NCBI GenBank assembly: GCA_021789595.1
Contig: JAJYJJ010000001.1
Location: 1 to 64,000 of the forward strand
Direction of reading: 5' to 3'
From: Nitrospirota bacterium
GTDB lineage: Bacteria > Nitrospirota > Thermodesulfovibrionia > UBA6902 > JAJYJJ01
DNA: 64,000 bases
Shown here piece by piece: positions 8,452-17,004 of this stretch. The stretch's first letter is position 1; each line of letters begins with the position of its first letter. The notes under the pieces are model-generated. The model did no database searches. It was not told where the DNA came from and saw only the letters and a list, made by a program, of their open reading frames with translations. Position numbers and translations under genes: made by a program.

Positions 8452-10215
8452 ATGGAACTCACAGAAAATGCCCTGAAGGTTTTGAATGCCCGCTACCTTC
8501 TTAAGGACGAGTCAGGCAGGGTGGTAGAAACCCCTGAAGGGATGTTTCGTCGGGTTTCAGGGGTCATTGCCTCTGCAGAACTCCTTTATGGTGGAAGCCC
8601 TGAGGAGTTGCAGGAGAGGTTCTATCGGATGATGGCAGACTTCCTGTTTCTTCCAAATTCCCCTACACTTATGAATGCAGGCAAAGACATCGGTCAATTG
8701 GCTGCCTGCTTTGTCCTTCCTGTTGATGATTCCATGAGGAGCATCTTTGATACCCTGAAGAATGCTGCGCTTGTACTGCAAAGCGGTGGGGGCACGGGCT
8801 TTTCATTCTCAAGGTTGAGGCCAAGGGCAGACATGGTCCGTTCTACAGGTGGGGTTGCAAGCGGCCCTGTCTCCTTTATGCGGATTTACAATACGGCAAC
8901 AGAGGTTATAAAGCAGGGTGGTGCAAGGAGGGGAGCTAATATGGGCATATTGAGGATAGACCATCCTGACATCCTCGATTTTATAAGGATTAAGAGGGAT
9001 GAGGCTGAACTGACGAACTTCAATATCTCCGTTGCTGTGACAGACGCCTTTATGGATGCCCTGAAGAATAATGGAACCTATGAACTTATGAATCCGAGGA
9101 GCAAAAAGGCTGTTGGTCGTTTAAAGGCAGGGGATGTCTTTGATGGGATTGTTGAAAGCGCCTATGAGACAGGGGATCCAGGATTGATATTTATTGACAG
9201 GATAAACAGGGATAATCCCACACCGAATATCGGTGAGATTGAGAGCACAAACCCATGCGGGGAGCAGCCCCTTTTGCCGTATGAGGCATGTGTCCTCGGC
9301 TCTATAAATCTTGCAAGGATGCTGAAGCCAGCAAATCCCCCCTCACCCCCCTTTACTAAGGGGGAGCGGGGGGGGATTAACCCCTCGTCAGTTCAATATG
9401 AGGTTGACTGGGATTTATTGGCTGAGGTTGTGGGGCTTTCTGTGCGGTTTCTTGATAACGCTATTGATGTAAATAAATACCCTGTAGCAGAGATAGAGCG
9501 AATGCACAAGGGAAACAGGAAGATAGGGCTTGGTGTTATGGGCTGGGCAGATATGCTCATAAGGCTTGGTATAAGATACAACTCAAAGATGGCATATAAT
9601 ATGGCAAGGGAGGTCATGGGCTTTATAAGATGTAAGGCAAGGGATGCATCCGTAGAGCTTGCAAGACAAAGGGGGGTCTTCCAGAATTTCAAAGGCTCAA
9701 TCTATGATGCGCCGAATATGCCTGCTGTGAGGAATGCTACAACTACAACCATCGCGCCTACAGGAACCCTTTCTATCATTGCAGGATGTTCAAGCGGGAT
9801 AGAGCCTTTATTTGCTGTTGCCTATAAAAGGCTTATACTTGATACGGAGCTCTACGACATCAATCATTATTTTCTTGATGTTGCAAGGCACAGGGGTTTT
9901 TATTCTGATGAATTGATGAAGGAGATTGCAAAGAAGGGAAACCTGAGAGGGGTAAAGGGCATCCCGAGGGATGTAAAGAGGCTCTTTATAACCGCGCATG
10001 AGATACCCTTAGATGACCATATAGAGGTGCAGGCCGCCTTTCAGGAGTTTACAGACAATGCAGTTTCAAAGACCATAAACCTTCCCCAGAGGATAAAGAA
10101 GGAGGCTGTGGCAAAGGCATTCCTTCTTGCCTATGAGAAAGGCTGTAAGGGCGTCACTGTTTTCAGATACGGCTCTAAAAGGGGTCCGCTTGTAAAGTTT
10201 GAGGAAGGGGATTAG
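8452..10215 (+). CDS. nrdJ: Adenosylcobalamin-dependent (class II) ribonucleotide reductase
   Basis: A 587-residue class II RNR reducing ribonucleotides with adenosylcobalamin as radical source. Landmarks are the redox Cys in LAACFVLPV (about residue 84), QSGGGTGFSFSRLRP, the GGARRGANMG loop, the active-site STNPCGEQPLLPYEAC (about residue 265), and IAPTGTLSIIAG. The C-terminal tail with a reducible Cys pair seen in longer NrdJ proteins is not present; the protein ends shortly after GVTVFRYGSKRG. About residues 294-309 (PPSPPFTKGERGG) are a translated palindromic repeat, clearly an insertion in a variable loop. The cobalamin genes around 21-27 kb could supply its cofactor. It is the only RNR in the window. 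Confidence 0.93.
   Translation: MELTENALKVLNARYLLKDESGRVVETPEGMFRRVSGVIASAELLYGGSPEELQERFYRMMADFLFLPNSPTLMNAGKDIGQLAACFVLPVDDSMRSIFDTLKNAALVLQSGGGTGFSFSRLRPRADMVRSTGGVASGPVSFMRIYNTATEVIKQGGARRGANMGILRIDHPDILDFIRIKRDEAELTNFNISVAVTDAFMDALKNNGTYELMNPRSKKAVGRLKAGDVFDGIVESAYETGDPGLIFIDRINRDNPTPNIGEIESTNPCGEQPLLPYEACVLGSINLARMLKPANPPSPPFTKGERGGINPSSVQYEVDWDLLAEVVGLSVRFLDNAIDVNKYPVAEIERMHKGNRKIGLGVMGWADMLIRLGIRYNSKMAYNMAREVMGFIRCKARDASVELARQRGVFQNFKGSIYDAPNMPAVRNATTTTIAPTGTLSIIAGCSSGIEPLFAVAYKRLILDTELYDINHYFLDVARHRGFYSDELMKEIAKKGNLRGVKGIPRDVKRLFITAHEIPLDDHIEVQAAFQEFTDNAVSKTINLPQRIKKEAVAKAFLLAYEKGCKGVTVFRYGSKRGPLVKFEEGD
9333..9379. repeat. Palindromic G/C repeat inserted in frame within nrdJ
   Basis: A run of C's, the centre TTTACTAAGGGGG, then a run of G's, forming an imperfect inverted repeat. 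It encodes PPSPPFTKGERGG. Related copies occur at 51208, 55096, 56331 and 57454. Confidence 0.8.
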
Positions 10216-10230
10216 GCAGTAAATACAGAA

Positions 10231-12318
10231 ATGGCAGTTACCCTGCGGAATCTAAAACTCACTACCAAGTTTATGCTGGGCATAGGTATAATCCTGCTGT
10301 TTTTCTGGTGCATCTTTTCCTGGCTGCTTTACACACAACTGAAGAATATCTATATCAAAGAGACCTATGAAAAAGCCGATATCCTTCTTGGGCATATTGA
10401 CGCTACGATGGAATATGTCCGAGATGACCTCAGGCCGAAGATGTTCCATGTGCTTCCAAAGGGGACTTTTGTCCTTGAGGCTATGTCAACCTCCTTTGTA
10501 AATAAAGGGATTATGGAGAAATTCAGGAGAATCAAGCCCCAGTATATTTACAGACGGGTTGCTATGGATCCTACAAACCCTGCGAATAAGGTCAATGCCT
10601 TTGAGGAAAAATTTATCCGCAGATGCTCTCAGTATCCAAAGAGGCAGGATTGGAAGGGGTTGGTTAAAAACAGCGGAAAGAGATACTTCATCCACATCAA
10701 AGGTGTGGTTATGGAAAGGGAGTGCCTTCTTTGCCATGGTAATCCTGCTGATGCGCCTAAGAGCCTCATAGAGAAATACGGAAACAAGAATGGTTTTTTC
10801 AGAAAGGTTGGAGATATTATAGGCGCCGAATCGGTTGCAATCCCTGTGGATGAGACATTCTATCGCATAAGGCAGATTGCACTGTCTACATTCCTGGTGG
10901 GCATTATAGGTCTTGTTATGCTTTTTACTGTAGTCAATCTATTTATCAATACGGTGATGGTGAGCCCCCTGAAAAAGGTGAGCGCCTTTTTTAAATCCGT
11001 AGTTCAGGGTGAAAAGGAGCTTGATGCATCCATAGAGGTTAAAAGTGGTGATGAGATTGGAGAGCTCAGCGATTCTTTCAATAAGATGGCAAGCTTTCTG
11101 CGACACTCACAGGAGAGATTAAAAGAGCACTCTGAAAATCTGGAACATCTTGTAGAGAAAAGGACACAGGAACTCAGAGAGTCGCAGAAGACGCTTCAGG
11201 CCTATTCTGAGAACTTAGAGCAGATAGTTGCTGAACGTACAAGAGAGCTCAGGACATCCGAATTAAAATACCGCCGCATATTCGAGGGCTCGAAGGATGC
11301 TATTATTGTTACTGATTGTCAGGGGTTTATCATAGATATAAATAATTCAGGTGTTGAGCTTTTTGGTTGCAACAACAAGGATGAGTTTATAAAGAATATG
11401 TCTATGTATGATTTCTTTATAAATAAAGAGTCCATTCATGAGTTTTTGAATCTTATGGAAAGGGATGGTTTTGTGAAGGATTATGAGGCGGTATTCAAGA
11501 AAAAGGATAGAAGCGAAATAAATGCATTGATAACAGCTACATTCAGAAAGGATGAAGAAAACAACATTTGTGGTTATGAATGTATTGTCAAGGATATTAC
11601 GGAGAGAAAGAGGATACAGCAGCAGCTTATACAGGCAGATAAGCTTGCTTCTGTAGGAAAACTTGCTGCAGGTGTAGCACATGAAATAAACAATCCACTG
11701 AGTATCATCCTTGGATATACGCGGCTATTGATGGAGGAAGGTTCCTTCAGTAAACAGATGAGGGGAGACCTTGATGCGATACAGAATAATGCCCATGCAT
11801 GCAAGAGGATTGTAGAGGATCTGCTTAATTTCTCCAGACAGTCTGAGACAAGGCGGACAAATGCAGATATTAATGAGATTATCGAGGCTGTTGTCTCTGT
11901 GGTCGAAAATAAGTTTATCTCAGATGGCATCAACATTCAGAGAAACTACGAGCCGTCCCTGCCTGTGGTAGTGGTTGATATAGACAAGATAAAACAGGTT
12001 TTTATGAATCTTCTAATAAATGCGTATCAGGCAATGCAATCCGGCGGCCGTATCAGTATCTCTACTGACTATGATGCTGAAAAAGAACAAGTAAGGATTG
12101 TCTTTTCAGATACAGGCCATGGCATCTCAAGAGATATACATGACCGCATCTTTGATCCGTTCTTTACTACAAAAGAGCCAGGAGAAGGGACAGGGCTCGG
12201 GCTTTCTGTGAGTTATGGTATTATCAAGGAGCACGGCGGCGAGATATATGTGGAAAGTGAGGAAGGGGACGGTACTACCTTTACTGTATTGCTGCCTCTG
12301 AGACATCAAACAGGTTAA
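10231..12318 (+). CDS. Membrane sensor histidine kinase with a periplasmic c-type heme (DUF3365-like) domain
   Basis: 695 residues. Domain order: TM1 (about 12-34); a periplasmic Tll0287/DUF3365-like sensor with ECLLCHGNP near residue 164, a CxxCH heme c attachment motif; TM2 (about 220-240); HAMP (about 241-290); a coiled coil with two similar copies (SENLEHLVEKRTQELR and SENLEQIVAERTRELR); a PAS domain (about 347-460); HisKA with the phosphoacceptor in AAGVAHEINNPLS (about 481); and HATPase with DTGHGIS and GTGLGLSVSYGI. It should sense redox state or a gas via heme and phosphorylate an unlinked regulator. No response regulator is adjacent; the NtrC-type orphan at 21.7 kb is one candidate partner (inference). 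Confidence 0.92.
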   Translation: MAVTLRNLKLTTKFMLGIGIILLFFWCIFSWLLYTQLKNIYIKETYEKADILLGHIDATMEYVRDDLRPKMFHVLPKGTFVLEAMSTSFVNKGIMEKFRRIKPQYIYRRVAMDPTNPANKVNAFEEKFIRRCSQYPKRQDWKGLVKNSGKRYFIHIKGVVMERECLLCHGNPADAPKSLIEKYGNKNGFFRKVGDIIGAESVAIPVDETFYRIRQIALSTFLVGIIGLVMLFTVVNLFINTVMVSPLKKVSAFFKSVVQGEKELDASIEVKSGDEIGELSDSFNKMASFLRHSQERLKEHSENLEHLVEKRTQELRESQKTLQAYSENLEQIVAERTRELRTSELKYRRIFEGSKDAIIVTDCQGFIIDINNSGVELFGCNNKDEFIKNMSMYDFFINKESIHEFLNLMERDGFVKDYEAVFKKKDRSEINALITATFRKDEENNICGYECIVKDITERKRIQQQLIQADKLASVGKLAAGVAHEINNPLSIILGYTRLLMEEGSFSKQMRGDLDAIQNNAHACKRIVEDLLNFSRQSETRRTNADINEIIEAVVSVVENKFISDGINIQRNYEPSLPVVVVDIDKIKQVFMNLLINAYQAMQSGGRISISTDYDAEKEQVRIVFSDTGHGISRDIHDRIFDPFFTTKEPGEGTGLGLSVSYGIIKEHGGEIYVESEEGDGTTFTVLLPLRHQTG

Positions 12319-12339
12319 TCGTTTAATAATTAAAAGACC

Positions 12340-13647
12340 ATGGGTAAATCTACAATAGCAATCGTTGGAAGGCCGAATGTTGGGAAATCCACCCTCTTTA
12401 ACCGTATAGTGGGCAGGAGAACCGCTATTATTGAGGATTTCCCTGGGGTTACCCGTGACAGGATATATGCAGATGCCGAGTGGGACAATAAGAGGTTCTT
12501 TCTGATTGATACAGGCGGGTTTCAAGAGGTTACAGATAACAAACTATTAGCAAAGGTAAAAGAACAGGCTGTCACAGCCGTGGATGAGGCAGATGTTGTA
12601 ATCTTTGTCATGGACGGCAAAGCAGGTCTTAACCCTGACGACATCGAGCTATCTAATGTTCTCAGGGCATCCAATAAATCTGTATTTTTTGCAGTAAATA
12701 AAATAGACATCCCAAAAAAAGAAGATCGCATCCTTGAATTCTATCCACTTGGTGTTGAAAGGATATACCCGATTTCTGCCATCAATGGCTACGGTCTTGA
12801 TGACCTGATGGATGATGTGGTAAAGCTATTGCCTGAAACAGAGGCAGAGCCTGAGGAGTATCCAAAGGTCGCTATAGTCGGAAGGCCGAATGTTGGGAAG
12901 TCAACACTTCTGAATACATTGATTGGAAAACAGAGGGCTATTGTAAGCGAGGTGCCTGGAACGACAAGGGATGCCATAGATTCTATATGTCGATATTATA
13001 GTAAGAAATATCTGCTGATAGATACAGCAGGTATAAGGCGGAAAGGGAAGATAGAACATGGTGTTGAACACTATAGCATCATGAGGACAATAAAAGCTGT
13101 TGAACGGTGCGATGTAGCCCTTGTGCTCATAGATGCTGTTACAGGCGTGGTTGAGCAGGATAAGAAGATAGTCGGGATGGTGGAGGAAAAGGGGAAGGGC
13201 ATAATCCTCCTTTTCAATAAATGGGACATGACGGATAAAGGTGCAGATACCTTGAAAAGACTTTCTAATGATGTAAAGGAGAAGTTGTGGTTCGCAGATT
13301 ATGCGCCTTATCTGAGTATATCCGCAACAGAGAGAAAGAGGGTGACAAAGGTCTTTCCATTGATAGACGAGGTGATTGCTGAGAGGCAGAAAAGGATACC
13401 AACATCTGAACTAAATAGGATCCTGAGGGCATGTGTCAGATTCCAGCCCCCTCCTGTTTACAAAGGCAGGGCAGTAAAACTGTATTACATCAGCCAGGTG
13501 GATGTCTCGCCACCTGTGTTTGTCATCTTCGCCAATAGGCCCGATGCTATAGGACAATCATATATAAGATTCATTGAGAAGATGATAAGGGAAAGTACCC
13601 TGTTTAAAGGAACGCCTATACGGATAGTGATAAGACAGCGTGTATGA
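12340..13647 (+). CDS. der: Ribosome-biogenesis GTPase Der (EngA)
   Basis: A 435-residue double-GTPase essential for 50S subunit maturation. Two complete G domains are visible: GRPNVGKSTLFN with DTGGF and NKID in the first half, and GRPNVGKSTLLN with DTAGI and NKWD in the second. The C-terminal KH-like domain ends in KGTPIRIVIRQRV. It begins 21 bp after the sensor-kinase stop. Confidence 0.97.
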   Translation: MGKSTIAIVGRPNVGKSTLFNRIVGRRTAIIEDFPGVTRDRIYADAEWDNKRFFLIDTGGFQEVTDNKLLAKVKEQAVTAVDEADVVIFVMDGKAGLNPDDIELSNVLRASNKSVFFAVNKIDIPKKEDRILEFYPLGVERIYPISAINGYGLDDLMDDVVKLLPETEAEPEEYPKVAIVGRPNVGKSTLLNTLIGKQRAIVSEVPGTTRDAIDSICRYYSKKYLLIDTAGIRRKGKIEHGVEHYSIMRTIKAVERCDVALVLIDAVTGVVEQDKKIVGMVEEKGKGIILLFNKWDMTDKGADTLKRLSNDVKEKLWFADYAPYLSISATERKRVTKVFPLIDEVIAERQKRIPTSELNRILRACVRFQPPPVYKGRAVKLYYISQVDVSPPVFVIFANRPDAIGQSYIRFIEKMIRESTLFKGTPIRIVIRQRV

Positions 13648-13656
13648 GATGCTCTG

Positions 13657-14484
13657 ATGCCATTGCTGAAGGCGCTTATTAAAGGTATATCCTCCTTCTT
13701 CAAAGACGGCTGTGTTAGCCTTGCCGCAGCACTTTCATATTTCTCAATAATATCCCTTGTGCCTCTCAGCATCCTGATAATCACGGTCATAGGCTATATC
13801 CTCGGCAACCACCCGAATCTATACAACTTTATCCTGACAAGGCTTGTAAGCCTTTTCCCGACAAGCACCCATCAGATCACAGAGGAACTGAGAAAGGTAA
13901 TACGATTCAAGAGCATAAGCGAGATAAGCCTCTTAATATATATCCTGCTTGCCATTAACCTTTTTACATCCTTAGAACATTCAATGAATATCATCTTTAA
14001 GATATCAAAGAAGAGGCCGATAATAAAATCCATCTTCCTGTCTGTTATAGTTGTTACCCTTATGAGTATTTTTCTTATTATGTCATTTCTAATCACCTCT
14101 ATGGCAATTATCATAAGGCACTATCGTCTCACCCTCGGGGATATAAGGATTGGAGAGATTATTTCAGTAACCCTCAGGTTTGTGGCTCCTTTTTTCCTTG
14201 TACTTCTGACATTTACATCCATCTTTAAGATAATACCTCAGAAGAGGGTGACTGTTATTCACGCCTTTAAGGGCGCATTAATCTCAACAGTGCTCTGGGA
14301 ACTTGCAAAGCACTTCTTTACCTGGTATTACAGATATGTCATACGCCTTGGAAGCATATACGGCTCGCTCACAATTCTTATACTCTTCCTCCTCTGGGTG
14401 TATTATTCGTCATGCATATTCCTCCTGGGGGCGGAGATAGTGCACAACCTCGAGATTGCACCGAAAAGACACCTCAAGAAATAA
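13657..14484 (+). CDS. YihY/BrkB family inner-membrane protein
   Basis: A 275-residue integral membrane protein of the YihY family (older name 'ribonuclease BN-like', a misannotation). It has about six hydrophobic segments, the N-terminal CVSLAAALSYFSIISLVPL, the middle LLIYILLAINLFTSLEHSMNIIF, and the C-terminal YGSLTILILFLLWVYYSSCIFLLGAEI typical of the family. Function in general is unproven, perhaps transport. It starts 9 bp after der and is probably cotranscribed. Confidence 0.9.
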   Translation: MPLLKALIKGISSFFKDGCVSLAAALSYFSIISLVPLSILIITVIGYILGNHPNLYNFILTRLVSLFPTSTHQITEELRKVIRFKSISEISLLIYILLAINLFTSLEHSMNIIFKISKKRPIIKSIFLSVIVVTLMSIFLIMSFLITSMAIIIRHYRLTLGDIRIGEIISVTLRFVAPFFLVLLTFTSIFKIIPQKRVTVIHAFKGALISTVLWELAKHFFTWYYRYVIRLGSIYGSLTILILFLLWVYYSSCIFLLGAEIVHNLEIAPKRHLKK

Positions 14485-14532
14485 GGCCAAAAATAACAAT
14501 AGTATGCTAAAATACCCTGCTAAGTCATTTTG

Positions 14533-14555
14533 TGGAGCACTATCGAAGTGCTCCA
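14533..14555. terminator. Strong hairpin between yihY and ychF
   Basis: A perfect 9-bp stem, TGGAGCACT/AGTGCTCCA, with a 5-nt loop lies 18 bp upstream of the ychF ATG and is followed by only TTT. It could end the der-yihY transcript or be a 5' UTR element of ychF. Confidence 0.5.
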
Positions 14556-14572
14556 TTTAATCAGGAGAATAT

Positions 14573-15670
14573 ATGCGATTAGGAATTATTGGGCTGCCAA
14601 ACTCTGGGAAAACCACAATCTTTAATGCCCTGACAGGCCAGAACATAGAGACTACAATCTATCCAAACCCTATTGGCGAGGAGCCGCACATCGGTATGAT
14701 AAAGGTCCCTGATAAGAGGATAGATAGGCTTTCAGCCATTTTCAAACCAAAAAAGACCATATATGCAGATGTGAGGTGCGTGGATATAACAGGCTTTTCA
14801 AAGGGGATCTCAGGCAGCCACCAGAAGACATCAGTCTTTAATCAGATATGGGATGTTGACGCCATTATCCATGTTGTAAGGGCATTTGATGAGCCTGAGG
14901 TAGCTCATCCCGATAGAGATATAGACCCTGTAAGGGATGCTTCAACGCTTGAGCTTGAGCTCATCTTTAACGACCTTGAACTTATTGAAAAAAGACTTGA
15001 AAGGATAGCCGAGGCGACAAAGAAAGGGCTTGGAAAGAATCTCGATGCCGAGAAAAAACTGCTTACGAGGTGCAATGCCCATCTTGAAGATGAAAGACCT
15101 CTGAGAAACCTTCAGTTTTCTGAGGACGAACTGAAGCTCATAAGGCCGATGCAATTTGCATCCCTGAAGCCCGAGTTAGTAGTCCTAAATGTCTCAGAGA
15201 AGGACATAAAGGGAGGAAAAACAGAGGAGGCTATAAACAGGCTAAGGGAATATTTTAAGGGTAAGGATGCTCTGGTTTTTTCACTCTGCGGAAAGATAGA
15301 GATGGAATTATCGCAGATGCCGCAGGATGAGGCAGTCCTTTTCTTGAGCGACCTTGGCATCGAGGAGCCTGCCATGAACATGGTAATAAAAGAGGCATAT
15401 GAACTTCTCGGCCTTATCTCATTTTTCACTGTAGGAGAGGATGAGGTCAGGGCGTGGACCATAGGAAATGGCATAAATGCTGTAAAGGCAGCAGGCAAGA
15501 TACATTCTGACATAGAGAGAGGTTTTATAAGGGCAGAGGTTATTGGCTATGAGGACTTCATGAATGTAGGCGGAATGGTAAAGGCAAAGGAAAAGGGGAT
15601 GCTGAGGCTTGAAGGAAAAGACTACATCGTCAAGGATGGCGATATAATCAATTTTAGATTCAATGTATAG
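14573..15670 (+). CDS. ychF: Redox-regulated ATPase/GTPase YchF (Obg family)
   Basis: A 365-residue YchF/OLA1. It shows G1 (GLPNSGKTTIFN), the DVRCVDITGFSKG switch region, the altered G4 (LNVSE, the family replaces NKxD with NxxE and so accepts ATP), and a C-terminal TGS domain (KEKGMLRLEGKDYIVKDGDIINFRF). Known members bind ribosomes and respond to oxidative stress. The stop is 2 bp from the end of a convergent minus-strand frame. Confidence 0.95.
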   Translation: MRLGIIGLPNSGKTTIFNALTGQNIETTIYPNPIGEEPHIGMIKVPDKRIDRLSAIFKPKKTIYADVRCVDITGFSKGISGSHQKTSVFNQIWDVDAIIHVVRAFDEPEVAHPDRDIDPVRDASTLELELIFNDLELIEKRLERIAEATKKGLGKNLDAEKKLLTRCNAHLEDERPLRNLQFSEDELKLIRPMQFASLKPELVVLNVSEKDIKGGKTEEAINRLREYFKGKDALVFSLCGKIEMELSQMPQDEAVLFLSDLGIEEPAMNMVIKEAYELLGLISFFTVGEDEVRAWTIGNGINAVKAAGKIHSDIERGFIRAEVIGYEDFMNVGGMVKAKEKGMLRLEGKDYIVKDGDIINFRFNV

Positions 15671-15672
15671 GC

Positions 15673-15888
15673 TCAGCAGGCCTTTTTGTCGTTATCCCTG
15701 GTTACCCAACTGGGAACCTTTCCACCCCTGAGGAGGATACGCCTTATAAGCCCTTTCCTCGTCTCAGGCCTGATGCCGCCTCAGAGGAGCCTTCTGTAGC
15801 CCATGCGTAGATTGATGGCGGCAACCGCATAGATAAATACCAGGGCAGCTATTATGAGTAGAATAACCAATCTCAACCTCCATTGCAT
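15673..15888 (-). CDS. Possible small membrane selenoprotein with internal UGA
   Basis: Read on the minus strand, a 35-codon frame (one hydrophobic helix LVILLIIAALVFIYAVAA, then NLRMGYRRLL) ends in TGA at 15781-15783. The same frame then runs 35 further codons with local codon style (AGG Arg, ATA Ile) to TGA at 15673, giving YRRLL-U-GGIRPETRKGLIRRILLRGG and a C-terminal KKAC. With Sec the product is 71 residues. A weaker hairpin (AGGCCU/GGGCUU, 12-nt loop starting with G, 15 nt from UGA) could be a SECIS. No strong Shine-Dalgarno precedes the ATG; a TTG a few codons in has GGAGG upstream. I do not recognise a named family. Alternatives are a 35-residue protein with untranslated downstream DNA, or a nonsense-mutated remnant. 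Confidence 0.45.
15748..15771 (-). promoter_or_regulatory. Weak candidate SECIS hairpin
   Basis: Stem AGGCCU/GGGCUU with two or more wobble pairs and a 12-nt loop, 15 nt after the UGA at 15781-15783. It is borderline against the known bacterial SECIS spacing and much less convincing than the one at 2075. Confidence 0.3.
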
Positions 15889-15929
15889 AGTTTATTGTCT
15901 GATTGTATCACACCAGGTAGAAATAAATC

Positions 15930-16439
15930 TCAATAAAGCAGTGCCCCTGCTATACCGGCACCGAGTATTACAAATGTCGGGTCGGTTCTGGTGAAGGTAA
16001 TAAGGACAAAGCTGGCTGCTGCAATAGCACATGCAGGTATATCCACAACCGATGTCCTTGCAAGTGTGATTGAGACCGAGGCGAGCAGCCCTATGACTGC
16101 AGGCATAATTGCCTTAAAACTTGACCTCACAATCCATGAGTTTTTGAATCCGAGATAATAGTGGCTTACGATTGTCACGATAATTATAGAAGGAAGGTAT
16201 GAGGCAATCATTGCCACAACAGAGCCACATAGGCCAAAGACCTTATATCCGATAAAGGCGTTCATTATAGTAAGGGGCCCTGGGGTTATCTGACCAACAG
16301 CTATGCTGTCAATAAACTCCTTGTTTGTGAGCCAGTGGTAGTGCTCGACAATCTCCCTTTGAAGTAGCGGCAGCATTGCATAGCCGCCTCCTATGGTGAA
16401 TAGATTTATGTATAAGAGGACATAGAAGAACCTGAGCAT
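15930..16439 (-). CDS. Chromate transporter, second half-protein (ChrA short chain)
   Basis: A roughly 169-residue membrane protein of the short-chain CHR family. It begins MLRFFYVLLYINLFTIGGGYAMLPLLQREIV, and the GGGYAMLPLLQRE stretch is the family signature, followed by the GQITPGPLT segment. The start at 16439 has GAGGTG upstream and leaves a 10-bp gap to its partner; the track's 16481 start would overlap it. Short-chain CHR proteins act as pairs with opposite membrane topology to make a chromate/sulfate antiporter. Confidence 0.85.
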   Translation of the reverse strand: MLRFFYVLLYINLFTIGGGYAMLPLLQREIVEHYHWLTNKEFIDSIAVGQITPGPLTIMNAFIGYKVFGLCGSVVAMIASYLPSIIIVTIVSHYYLGFKNSWIVRSSFKAIMPAVIGLLASVSITLARTSVVDIPACAIAAASFVLITFTRTDPTFVILGAGIAGALLY

Positions 16440-16449
16440 AGGCAGCACC

Positions 16450-17001
16450 TCAGGATCCCTTCCTGTATACAATGAGCCCAATGATGCCTGCTAAAAGGAT
16501 AAGGGCTATGGGATTAATCTTGAAAATGGCAAGACAGACAAAGGATGAAGCTGCAAAAAGGATGCCCTTGTAATCCTTCAACAGTTTCTTTCCCATGCTG
16601 TAGACCACAGAGGCTATCAGTCCAACAACAGAGGCAGCCACACCTTTAAGGATGGATTGAATCAGTTTTACATCCCTGTACTGGATATAGAAATATGCTA
16701 TTATGAGGATAGCTATAAATGAGGGCAGAACCTGACCAATGGTTGTGGCAAGCACGCCCCTCAGGCGCCTGAGTCTATATCCGATGAAGATGCCTGTATT
16801 TACAACAGGTGCTCCAGGGGTCATCTGGCCTATGGCAACACCTTCTGCAAATTCTTCATCTGTAAGCCATCTTCTTTTATCGACAAGCTCACGCCTAAAG
16901 AATGTGAGCATCGAATAGACGCCGCCAAAGGCCACAGAGCCTATCTTTAAAAAGATCCAGAAGATGTCTATTGCCTTTATTGATGTCCTATCTTTATTCA
17001 C
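16450..17001 (-). CDS. Chromate transporter, first half-protein (ChrA short chain)
   Basis: 183 residues. It contains the paired CHR signatures FLKIGSVAFGGVYSMLTFFRRELV and AIGQMTPGAPV and about five hydrophobic segments. It precedes the other half in the transcript. It lies 3 bp after the amidohydrolase stop, so the two chr halves are cotranscribed with that gene. Export of chromate or a related oxyanion is the known family role; a selenium- or sulfur-oxyanion link here would be speculation. Confidence 0.87.
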   Translation of the reverse strand: MNKDRTSIKAIDIFWIFLKIGSVAFGGVYSMLTFFRRELVDKRRWLTDEEFAEGVAIGQMTPGAPVVNTGIFIGYRLRRLRGVLATTIGQVLPSFIAILIIAYFYIQYRDVKLIQSILKGVAASVVGLIASVVYSMGKKLLKDYKGILFAASSFVCLAIFKINPIALILLAGIIGLIVYRKGS

Positions 17002-17004
17002 TTT

